Shown one piece after another: positions 17,064 through 24,676 of a stretch of DNA of 64,000 bases. The notes under the pieces are model-generated. The model saw only the letters and a program-made list of their open reading frames with translations. It was not told where the DNA came from and did no database searches. The position numbers and the translations under genes were made by a program. Each line of letters begins with the position of its first letter. Within the stretch, counting starts at the first letter, position 1. The stretch is from Actinomycetospora lemnae (lineage in GTDB: Bacteria; Actinomycetota; Actinomycetes; Mycobacteriales; Pseudonocardiaceae): assembly GCF_028737315.1 (NCBI RefSeq), contig NZ_JAQZAO010000010.1, forward strand, positions 179,026-243,025, read 5' to 3'.

Positions 17064-18068
17064 ATGACCGACGTCGGGCCGGCGGACGCCGATGAGGCCG
17101 TGTTCATGGCGGCGGTCCGCTCAGGCGACACGGCGCGGTTCGCGCTCCTCACCGAGCGCCACCGGCGTGAGCTGCAGGTGCACTGCTACCGGATGCTCGC
17201 GAACTACGAGGACGCCCAGGACCTGACGCAGGAGACCTTTCTGCGGGCGTGGAACAAGCGGGAGTCGTTCCGGGGCCACGCCGCGCTGCGGACCTGGCTG
17301 TACCGGATCGCGACGAACGCCTGCCTCGACTTCCTGGACAAGCGCAACGGCCGCACACCCACACCGGTCGACCTGTCGGCTCGCTCCGAGGTGCCGCACC
17401 TGCAGCCCTACCCCGACCAGATGCTCCCCGAGGACCCGCAGGAGTCGGTGGTCGCGCGGGAGACGATCGAGCTCGCGTTCATCGTGGCCGTCCAGCACCT
17501 GCCACCTCGGCAGCGGGCGGTGCTCATCCTGCGTGACGTCCTCGGCTGGCCGGCGTCGAAGGCCGCCGACGCCCTCGAGCTGACCGTCGCGTCGGTGACC
17601 AGCGCCCTGCAGCGGGCACGGGTGACCATGCGCGAGCAGCTCCGCGGCCGCCGCCTCGACTGGCGGAGCCCTGGGACCGGCGAGCTCTCCCGGGACGAGC
17701 GCGCCGTCCTGAGGTCGTACATGGACGCCCACGAGCGCAACGACCTCGACGGGTTGATCTCCCTGCTGCGCGACGACCTGCGCTTCGCGATGCTGCCCGA
17801 TCCGGGCACCGTGATCGTGACGGCGAAGGACGCGGTGGACGGCTGGGTCTCCGGTGGGCTCTTCCGGCCCGGCCACGACGACTGGCGCTGTGTCGCCACG
17901 ACCGTCAACCGCATGCCCGCCGCCGTGCTCTACCTCCGCACCCCCGACGATCCGCGGTACCGGCTGCTGAACATCGCGGTCCTGCACATCGTGGACGGGA
18001 AGATCGCCGAGCTCACCGGGTTCGACGTCACCGACAAACCGTGGCTGGGCCTGCCCCCGACACTCTGA
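17064..18068 (+). CDS. ECF sigma factor with C-terminal SnoaL-like domain
   Basis: A 334-residue sigma-70 family protein. Region 2 (about 15-90) contains EDAQDLTQETFLRAW and region 4 (about 130-185) contains LPPRQRAVLILRDVLGWPASKAAD. A SnoaL/NTF2-like domain follows (about 205-325), as in SigG/SigJ-like and TIGR02960-type ECF factors, where the extra domain replaces a separate anti-sigma factor in controlling activity. No anti-sigma gene is adjacent. It is convergent with the reductase at 18078, with 9 bases between the stops. Confidence 0.9.
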   Translation: MTDVGPADADEAVFMAAVRSGDTARFALLTERHRRELQVHCYRMLANYEDAQDLTQETFLRAWNKRESFRGHAALRTWLYRIATNACLDFLDKRNGRTPTPVDLSARSEVPHLQPYPDQMLPEDPQESVVARETIELAFIVAVQHLPPRQRAVLILRDVLGWPASKAADALELTVASVTSALQRARVTMREQLRGRRLDWRSPGTGELSRDERAVLRSYMDAHERNDLDGLISLLRDDLRFAMLPDPGTVIVTAKDAVDGWVSGGLFRPGHDDWRCVATTVNRMPAAVLYLRTPDDPRYRLLNIAVLHIVDGKIAELTGFDVTDKPWLGLPPTL

Positions 18069-18077
18069 TCCCGGTGC

Positions 18078-18641
18078 TCATCGCCTCGTCTCGTACCGGG
18101 CCAGCACCACACCGCCGGGAAACGTCCGCGTCTCCGCCAGATCCAGGTTCGTCCGGCGGTCGAGCGCGGCGAAGAACGACGTGCCGCCGCCCACGAGGAC
18201 CGGATGGGTGACGATCTCGTACTCGTCGATCAGCCCGGCCCGCATCGCCGCCCCGGCGAGCGTGGCGCCGGCGACCCTCATCGGCCCGCCGTCGCCGGTC
18301 CTGAGCCGGGTGATCTCGGCGATCGCGTCGCCGGTGACCAGGCGGGCGTTCCCGTCGACCTCATCGAGCGTCGAGGAGAACACCACCTTCGGCGTGTCCC
18401 GCCAGTTCTTCGCGAACTCGATCTGCGCCGGGGTGGCGTCCGGCTGCTGGTCGCCGGTCGGCCAGTAGGCGTTCATGGTCTCCCACAGCCGGCGCCCGTA
18501 GAGGAACAGGCTGATCGCCCGCTCCTGGTCGAGCCACCACGCGAACAGCTCGTCGCTCGGCGCGCTCCAGCCGAGGTCGTCGCCGGGCGCGGCGACGTAG
18601 CCGTCCACGCTCACGTTCATGCCGAAGATCAGTTTCCGCAT
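18078..18641 (-). CDS. Dihydrofolate reductase-family protein (RibD C-terminal domain)
   Basis: A 187-residue protein with the RibD-C/DHFR-like fold: MRKLIFGMNVSVDGYVAAPG at the start, the FLYGRRLWETM segment near residue 47, and a GG-rich nucleotide site (VGGGTSFF) near 150. These proteins are NADPH-dependent reductases of mostly unknown substrate and are often found beside ECF sigma genes in actinobacteria. There is no deaminase domain, so it is not a riboflavin-pathway RibD. Confidence 0.88.
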   Translation of the reverse strand: MRKLIFGMNVSVDGYVAAPGDDLGWSAPSDELFAWWLDQERAISLFLYGRRLWETMNAYWPTGDQQPDATPAQIEFAKNWRDTPKVVFSSTLDEVDGNARLVTGDAIAEITRLRTGDGGPMRVAGATLAGAAMRAGLIDEYEIVTHPVLVGGGTSFFAALDRRTNLDLAETRTFPGGVVLARYETRR

Positions 18642-18755
18642 CGTGCCCGCCTCCTGTGCGTCGGTCTCACGGGTACGGACGGGCGCGGCGCGGGAACCTG
18701 ATCGGTGCTCGACCCGCTCCGCCCCGGTCCGACCTCGGAGGTCTCACGCCCGGTG

Positions 18756-20750
18756 TCAGCACTCCGGGTCCGGTACCAGGAAGGTCACCTGGGTGCCGCT
18801 CGCGCCGCACTGGATCTCGACGTCGTCGGCGATCTCGCGGATGAGCACCAGGCCGCGGCCGCGGTGGCCGGGGTCGCTCGGTGGCGGTCGCCAGCGGCCC
18901 TCGTCGCTGACCGTGACCCGCACCGTGCCCGAGTGCGTACGCGCGACCTCGAGCGAGACCTCGCCGTCCCCGTCCGGGTAGGCGTGCTCGATGGCGTTGG
19001 TGACGGCCTCGCCGAGGGTCAGGTGGAGATCGTCGGCATGGCCCTGGGCGACCCCGGCCCGCGCGGCCCACCTCGTCACCTGCTGCCGCGACGTCCGCAG
19101 CGACGCGGGCGTGGCCGGGAGCCGCAGACGCAGGGGCTCGGGAATCCACCGGACCATGACCAGCGCGATGTCGTCGCCGGCGCCACCGTCGTCGTTGGCT
19201 GCGGCGGCGTCGACCAGGCCGGTCAGGAGGTCCTCGGGGTGTCGGTGGCCCACCTGGGCGGCCGTGCGCCGCAGCCGCTCGAGGCCCTCGTCCAGCGACT
19301 CCCCACGCCGCTCGACGAGGCCGTCGGTGTAGAGCAGCACCGACGAGCCGGGCGCCAGGACGAGGCTGGCCGACCGGTAGGCGGCAGCGCGCTCGCGCAC
19401 GCCGAGCATGGTGCCCTCGCCCCCCGTCGGGAAGCGGACGCCGTCGTCGTCGATGAGCAGCAGCGGGAGGTGTCCCGCGAGCGCCCAGGTCAGCAGGCCG
19501 GTCTCCCAGTCCAGGGTGAGGCACGCGCAGGTGCTGCCCAGGGCGCCCTCGACGCCGACGGCGAAGCGGTCGAGCCGCTCGAGCGCCTCGGCCGGCGGAT
19601 GCCCTTCGAGCAGGTAGGCGGACAGGGCGCTGCGCAGCTGCCCCATGACGGCGGCGGCGCGCGGGCCGTGCCCGACGACGTCCCCGACCGCCAGCGCGAC
19701 GGTGGCCTCCCCGATCGGCATGAGGTCGTACCAGTCCCCGCCGGCCTGGGCCTCGGCGCTGGCCGGGAGGTAGCGGGTGGCCGTGCTGAGCCGCGCGAGT
19801 GCCGGCGCGGCGCGGGGCAACAGGCTGCGCTGCAGGGTCTGGGCCACGTCGTGCTCGACCAGGTAGAGCCGCTCGCGCTCGACCTCGGCCTGCCGCCGCG
19901 CGGTGACGTCACGCCCGATCGCCTGCCACAGACCGTCGGGCGTGAACCAGATGCTCAGCTCGACCGCCACCGTCCCGCCGCCCGCGTGGCGCATCTCCCA
20001 GGTCTCGTTGACCGCCTCGCCCCGACGCAACCGTTCCACCAGCTGCCCCAGCGTGCCCTGGTCCTCGTTGCGCACCAGGTCCTGGACGCGCAGGCGCACG
20101 TGCTCCTCGCGCGACAGCCCGACCATCGCGCACGCCGCCGGGTTCACGTCGAGGAACCGGCCGTCCTGATCGGCCAGCCAGATGCCGTCGGTCGCCCGCT
20201 CGAACAGCAGCCGGAACCGGTCCTCGCTCCCCTGGGCGCTCCGGACGGCCCGCGCCCGCGCCAGCGACTCCCAGCAGCGGCTGGCCACCGTCACGGTCAG
20301 GTCGATCTCGGTCGGTGTCCAGCGCCGTGGGTGCGCCTGGTGCACCGCCATCGCGGCGACGAACCGGTGCTGCTTGGTCAGCGGGACGCAGACGACGGCG
20401 CGGATCCCGGTGGCGGTGTAGACCGCGCGCTGGTCGTCGTCGAGGCGGGGGTCGGTCTCGGCGTCCTCGACGACCCAGGCCTCGCCCCGGCGCATCGACG
20501 CCAGCGCCTCCGCACCGAACTGGGACATCGCGAACCGTCCGGGCAGGTGCGGCAAGCCGACGGCCCAGTCACCGCTCATGACGAAGTGGTCCTCGTCCGC
20601 CTCGACCTGCGCGTAGGCGCACCGGTCGGCGCCGACGTACTCGCCGAGACGCCGTGCCGCGACGGTCATGATCTCGTCGGCGTCCTCGACCAGCTGCAGC
20701 TCCCGGTCGAGCGCTGTGACGAAGCCGTCGCCCAGCCAGGACTCGCTCAC
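18756..20750 (-). CDS. GAF-PAS-SpoIIE phosphatase-HATPase multidomain regulator
   Basis: A 664-residue signalling protein. A GAF domain (about 15-150) and a PAS domain (about 165-280) precede a PP2C-type SpoIIE phosphatase (about 300-500; GGDWYDLMPIGEATVALAVGDVVGHG supplies the metal-binding aspartates). A C-terminal RsbW-like kinase ATPase domain (about 530-660) carries LGEAVTNAIEHAY. This fuses the two opposing enzymes of a partner-switching circuit: the phosphatase would dephosphorylate, and the kinase phosphorylate, STAS antagonists and so control a sigma factor. GTG 20750 is used because upstream codons show no domain. Three or four STAS proteins in this window are possible partners. Confidence 0.88.
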   Translation of the reverse strand: MSESWLGDGFVTALDRELQLVEDADEIMTVAARRLGEYVGADRCAYAQVEADEDHFVMSGDWAVGLPHLPGRFAMSQFGAEALASMRRGEAWVVEDAETDPRLDDDQRAVYTATGIRAVVCVPLTKQHRFVAAMAVHQAHPRRWTPTEIDLTVTVASRCWESLARARAVRSAQGSEDRFRLLFERATDGIWLADQDGRFLDVNPAACAMVGLSREEHVRLRVQDLVRNEDQGTLGQLVERLRRGEAVNETWEMRHAGGGTVAVELSIWFTPDGLWQAIGRDVTARRQAEVERERLYLVEHDVAQTLQRSLLPRAAPALARLSTATRYLPASAEAQAGGDWYDLMPIGEATVALAVGDVVGHGPRAAAVMGQLRSALSAYLLEGHPPAEALERLDRFAVGVEGALGSTCACLTLDWETGLLTWALAGHLPLLLIDDDGVRFPTGGEGTMLGVRERAAAYRSASLVLAPGSSVLLYTDGLVERRGESLDEGLERLRRTAAQVGHRHPEDLLTGLVDAAAANDDGGAGDDIALVMVRWIPEPLRLRLPATPASLRTSRQQVTRWAARAGVAQGHADDLHLTLGEAVTNAIEHAYPDGDGEVSLEVARTHSGTVRVTVSDEGRWRPPPSDPGHRGRGLVLIREIADDVEIQCGASGTQVTFLVPDPEC

Positions 20751-21406
20751 CGGGAGCCCCGCTCGAGGACTGCTCCGGAGTGGGGCGAGGCAGCACCCAC
20801 GTGCGGATCCCCTTCCCCTTCGCCCGACCACCCGACACCCAGCCTGCGCCCACCCCGCACGGCACGAGATGGCTCGACGCGAACCCTGAGGCGGCGAACC
20901 CACCCCGCCCGCACCCCCGGCATCAGAGACGGTACAGAGCCTGCTCGTTCCGACGAACCTCGCCGACATCGAGCGAAGACATGATCCAGTCTCCCCGGGT
21001 CCCGCCCTCGGGACCCGCGCACACGGCACATCTCGTGTGCACCGCACAGCTTTCCCGGACGAGGAGCCGCAGCGCGAGGAGGCGCGCGGCACCCGAGGAG
21101 ACCGCGGCGGCGAGAACTCGTTCCGCGCCCGGGAACACCGGCCTTGACCAGTAGCCAGGGGAGACCGGCACCCTCGTTGTCCTGGCCCCCGCGGCGCCTG
21201 CGTGCAGGACCACCGGTGACGCCAGCGGCCCCGCTTCCAGCTCGCCCCCCCGGCGGAGGCGGGGTCGTCACCGGGGGGAGATCGCTGAGGCGACAGCGAC
21301 CCCCTCGACGTCGACCATGAGCTCGGTCCGGAGCGGGACATCCACCCTCGGGCGCGACGGACCGTCACCCGGAGCAGGTCGTCGCGAGCGATGGGACGAT
21401 GTCGCG
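20751..21406. other. Long intergenic region, no supported gene
   Basis: About 650 bases without a convincing gene. Short minus-strand frames exist (for example one ending at 20923) but match no family and have weak ribosome-binding sites. The region contains the tandem hairpins at 20996-21040 and otherwise GC-rich, unstructured sequence. It should hold the promoter of the SpoIIE-type gene. Confidence 0.35.
20996..21040. repeat. Two adjacent hairpins
   Basis: CGGGTCCC/GGGACCCG (20996-21003 and 21010-21017, 6-base loop) is followed one base later by GCACACG/CGTGTGC (21019-21025 and 21034-21040, 8-base loop). They lie about 250 bases upstream of the SpoIIE-type gene start. Confidence 0.5.
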
Positions 21407-21646
21407 CTACGCGGCCGCGAGGACCGCGCGGCCGCTGTCGGTGATCGTCGGGACGCCGGGGCCGGACCCGTCGGCGATGAGCCCGGCGGCGGCGAGGCGG
21501 TGACCGACGAGCTGGTCGGCGCAGTAGACGCCGTCGACGAGCAGCGGTGTGCCGATCTCGCCGGAGCGCCGGCAGCGTCCGCCCGCCACCGCGCGCAGGA
21601 CCGCGCGGTCCCGGTGGCTGAGCAGCTCGTGCGTCGTCGTGGTCAT
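21407..21646 (-). CDS. Small hypothetical protein, winged-helix-like
   Basis: A 79-residue protein ([20 protein letters not shown] at the start). GGAGGGAG six bases before ATG 21646 is one of the best ribosome-binding sites in the area, and codon use is normal. The pattern of short helices and [35 protein letters not shown] resembles a compact winged helix with a C-terminal beta wing, as in small MarR-like proteins, but no family is recognised. It has two cysteines (C25, C42). Confidence 0.6.
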   Translation of the reverse strand: MTTTTHELLSHRDRAVLRAVAGGRCRRSGEIGTPLLVDGVYCADQLVGHRLAAAGLIADGSGPGVPTITDSGRAVLAAA

Positions 21647-21970
21647 GGTCGGCTCCCTCCGCGGGTCGGTGTGCTCTCACCTCCTCGACGAACGGGCCGC
21701 CCCGACTTCGACACCGAGCGGGACGAATCGCTGCAGTTTCCCGGTCGCGCCCGGTCGAGATGCTCGACCGGGCGGACCGAGACCCGGGCTCCGGTCACCC
21801 CGCACGGTCACGGAGAGACGAGGTCGGTCGGGTTGCTGGTCGACCGCGGGGTGGATGTCGTCTGGTCGGCTCGAGGACGGCGCGCGCTCGGCCCGACAGG
21901 ACGAGACGCGGGGGCAGGCTCCACCGGCCAGGGCGATGACCTCCGGCCGGCGGCGCCGCACCGTCGGGCG
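21647..21970. other. Divergent intergenic region upstream of ctaD
   Basis: About 320 bases between two divergent genes. The main feature is a perfect 12-bp hairpin, CGCCCGGTCGAG (21748-21759) with CTCGACCGGGCG (21763-21774), loop ATG. It could be an operator or, in the ctaD leader, a regulatory stem. No promoter consensus is evident. Confidence 0.45.
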
Positions 21971-23728
21971 ATGAGCACCGTCGCGCCCGCGCCGATCGTC
22001 ACCCCACCACATCCTCCGCGCCGCGCACGGCCGGGCGCGGGCCTGATCCGGATGCTGTCGACGACCGACCCGAAGGACATCGCGATCCTGTACCTGATCA
22101 CGTCGTTCGGGTTCTTCCTGATCGGCGGGCTCATGGCGCTGCTGATGCGCGCCGAGCTGGCGCAGCCGGGGCTGCAGATCCTGTCGGTGGACCAGTACAA
22201 CCAGCTGTTCACCATGCACGGCACGATCATGCTGCTGCTCTACGCGACGCCGATCCTGTTCGGGTTCGCCAACTACATCGTGCCGCTGCAGATCGGGGCC
22301 CCGGACGTCGCGTTCCCGCGGTTGAACGCCTTCTCGTACTGGCTGTTCCTCTTCGGCGGCCTCATCGTCATCTCCGGCTTCGTCACCCCGGACGGCGCCG
22401 CGTCCGCGGGGTGGTACGCGTACACCCCGCTCTCGGACATCCCCTACACGCCCCGGCTCGGGCAGGACCTGTGGGCAGTCGGGCTCGTCGTGTCCGGGTT
22501 GGGCACGATCCTCGGCGCGGTCAACTTCGTGACGACCATCGCCTGCATGCGCGCCCCGGGCATGACGATGTTCCGGATGCCCATCTTCACCTGGAACATC
22601 CTCGTCACGATGTTCCTGGTCCTCACGGCGTTCCCGATCCTCGCGGCGGCGCTGCTGGCGCTGGAGGCCGACCGGCGCCTCGGCGCGCACATCTACGACC
22701 CGGAGAACGGCGGCGCCATCCTGTGGCAGCACCTGTTCTGGTTCTTCGGCCACCCCGAGGTCTACATCGTCGCGCTGCCCTTCTTCGGCATCGTCACCGA
22801 GATCTTCCCGGTGTTCAGCCGCAAGCCCGTCTTCGGCTACAAGACCCTGGTCTTCGCGACCATCGCCATCGGCGCGCTCTCGGTCGCGGTCTGGGCCCAC
22901 CACATGTACGCCACCGGGGCCGTGCTGCTGGGCTTCTTCGCCTTCACGACCTACCTCATCGCCGTGCCGACCGGCATCAAGTTCTTCAACTGGATCGGCA
23001 CCATGTGGCGCGGCCAGCTCACCTTCGAGACACCGATGCTGTTCTCCGTCGGCTTCCTGGTGACGTTCCTCCTGGGCGGTCTCACCGGCGTCCTGCTCGC
23101 CAGCCCGCCACTGGACTTCCACCTCAACGACAGCTACTTCGTCGTGGCGCACTTCCACTACGTGCTGTTCGGCACGATCGTGTTCGCCACCTACGCCGGC
23201 ATCTACTTCTGGTTCCCGAAGATGACCGGCCGGATGATGGACGAGCGCATCGGCAAGGTCCACTTCTGGCTGACCTTCATCGGGTTCCACCTGACGTTCC
23301 TGGTGCAGCACTGGCTGGGCAACGAGGGCATGCCGCGCCGCTACGCCGACTACCTGGCCACCGACGACTTCACCACGCTGAACACGATCTCCTCGATCGG
23401 CGCGTTCATCCTGGGCGCCTCGACGCTGCCCTTCCTCTGGAACGTGTTCCACAGCTACCGCTTCGGCCGGCCGGTGGAGGTCGACGACCCGTGGGGTCAC
23501 GGCAACTCGCTGGAGTGGGCCACCTCGTGCCCGCCGCCGCGGCACAACTTCACCGAGCTGCCGCGCATCCGTTCCGAGCGCCCGGCGTTCGAGCTGCACT
23601 ACCCGCACATGGCCGATCGTCTGCGGATGGAGGCGCACACCGGCAGCGGCGCCCCGAGCATCGGCGAGAGCGCCGCAGGGGCCACCGGACAGGAGCACCT
23701 GCCGGGCAGCGACCCGCGCAACCGGTAG
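21971..23728 (+). CDS. ctaD: Cytochrome c oxidase subunit I (aa3 type)
   Basis: A 585-residue haem-copper oxidase subunit with twelve hydrophobic segments. All metal ligands are present: H83 (haem a, in TMHGTIM), H261 with the cross-linked Y265 (GHPEVY), H310/H311 (CuB, AHHMYATG), and H394/H396 (haems a3 and a, HFHY). The K-channel segment [13 protein letters not shown] is also seen. ATG 21971 is used; the frame is open much further upstream but that part is not family-like, and the ribosome-binding site is poor. No ctaC, ctaE or qcr genes are nearby, so this is an orphan copy that presumably joins subunits encoded elsewhere. Confidence 0.93.
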   Translation: MSTVAPAPIVTPPHPPRRARPGAGLIRMLSTTDPKDIAILYLITSFGFFLIGGLMALLMRAELAQPGLQILSVDQYNQLFTMHGTIMLLLYATPILFGFANYIVPLQIGAPDVAFPRLNAFSYWLFLFGGLIVISGFVTPDGAASAGWYAYTPLSDIPYTPRLGQDLWAVGLVVSGLGTILGAVNFVTTIACMRAPGMTMFRMPIFTWNILVTMFLVLTAFPILAAALLALEADRRLGAHIYDPENGGAILWQHLFWFFGHPEVYIVALPFFGIVTEIFPVFSRKPVFGYKTLVFATIAIGALSVAVWAHHMYATGAVLLGFFAFTTYLIAVPTGIKFFNWIGTMWRGQLTFETPMLFSVGFLVTFLLGGLTGVLLASPPLDFHLNDSYFVVAHFHYVLFGTIVFATYAGIYFWFPKMTGRMMDERIGKVHFWLTFIGFHLTFLVQHWLGNEGMPRRYADYLATDDFTTLNTISSIGAFILGASTLPFLWNVFHSYRFGRPVEVDDPWGHGNSLEWATSCPPPRHNFTELPRIRSERPAFELHYPHMADRLRMEAHTGSGAPSIGESAAGATGQEHLPGSDPRNR

Positions 23729-23773
23729 CACCGCCCGCCGGCGCGGGTCAGGTGCCGGGCAAGCTGCTGACGC

Positions 23774-23863
23774 GCGTCGTCCTCGGAGCCCTGGCCATCG
23801 GGTCGCCACATCAGCTCCGGGCTCCAGATCGGGCACGACCGACGCCCGGCCACCCCCAGCACA
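23774..23863 (+). pseudogene. Internally deleted relic of the AraC-family gene
   Basis: Bases 23774-23841 match 36643-36711 of the intact AraC gene at 36504 (shared strings CTCGGAGCCCTGGCC and CATCAGCTCCGGGCTCCAG), with two single-base deletions in the stretch GGGTTCGCCCAC. The match then jumps to the gene's last ~28 bases (23842-23863 against 37449-37476) and runs on into its 3' flank. About 740 bases of the gene are missing and the frame is broken, so no product is expected. Confidence 0.75.
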
Positions 23864-24011
23864 GACCCCCAGCCCCACCCCGTCCATCGCCCAACGGCCG
23901 CCGGTTGCCGTCACCGGATCGACCACGACCCGCCCACTGAACGAGTCTCCGTGGCGTCCACCGACCAGGACACCGACCAGGACCGGCCACCCCCGACCCC
24001 GGCCTCGACGG
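23864..24011 (+). repeat. Copy 1 of an AraC-gene 3'-flank repeat
   Basis: This stretch matches 37477-37606. The core from CATCGCCCAACGGCCGCC to GAACGAGTCTC is nearly identical in both, and similarity then decays toward CCTCGACGG. It follows the gene relic exactly as the second copy follows the intact gene, so the duplication covered gene plus flank. The remainder of the gap up to 24222 shows nothing recognisable. Confidence 0.75.
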
Positions 24012-24222
24012 TCTGCACCTGCCCTCGGTGGACTCCCCGACCTGGCCGAACGGTCGTCGCCCCCCGGCGACCGGCGGTCACGACGGGATGGGTCCGGCCC
24101 GGTCCCCCCTCCCCCGGGTGATCCGGACCGGACCCATCCCGCACCCCTCGAGGTGCCCGACGCCCGTCGCCCGGACGACACCTGACGTCGTCCCACGCAC
24201 CGGGGACGCCCGGGCGGCGGCG

Positions 24223-24675
24223 TCAGAACACCTGCCGGAAGATCGTGGTGACCCGCTCCCAGTGGTCCGTCCCGGGGTTGACGACCTCGGGGTCGACCGC
24301 GCGGAAGGTCCGCGCGAGGGCGACGGCGAGAGCGCCGAAGAGCTCGACCAACATGTCCTCGGTCTCCTCCGAGAAGGTCACGTCGGCGGGTGGGCGACGC
24401 ACGGACTGCGCGAGCAGGCCACGGATCTCGCCGGCCTCCTCGAGCTCGTCGAACTCCCGCATCCGCTCCTGGACCCCCTTCGTGATGGGGAGGTCCTGGG
24501 GTGCGATCACGTCTCGGCCGTTCCACGTGGCGGCGTTGCGACCGGTGATCGCGATGTCGTCGATCATGTCGTCGACGAAGGCACGGAAACGCTTCACGTC
24601 GTTCCGATCGACCTTGACGTGTCCCACCGAGCGGAAGAGACGCTGGAACACCGGGACACCGGACGGGACAGACAT
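24223..24675 (-). CDS. DUF1931 histone-fold protein
   Basis: A 150-residue DUF1931 protein, a family whose Aquifex member has a pseudo-dimer histone fold in one chain. The opening MSVPSGVPVFQRLFRSVGHV, the first helix set (DVKRFRAFVDDMIDDIAITG) and the second (VTFSEETEDMLVELFGALAVAL) fit two histone-fold halves. AGGAG five bases before ATG 24675 supports the start, which lies one base after the stop of the reductase-like gene, making it the last gene of a three-gene operon. DNA binding is possible by analogy with archaeal histones but unproven for this family. Confidence 0.85.
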   Translation of the reverse strand: MSVPSGVPVFQRLFRSVGHVKVDRNDVKRFRAFVDDMIDDIAITGRNAATWNGRDVIAPQDLPITKGVQERMREFDELEEAGEIRGLLAQSVRRPPADVTFSEETEDMLVELFGALAVALARTFRAVDPEVVNPGTDHWERVTTIFRQVF

Positions 24676-24676
24676 G

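Noticed and set aside
20923..21213. Possible 96-codon minus-strand gene upstream of the SpoIIE-type gene
   Set aside because: No ribosome-binding site, no family resemblance, and it contains the tandem hairpins.
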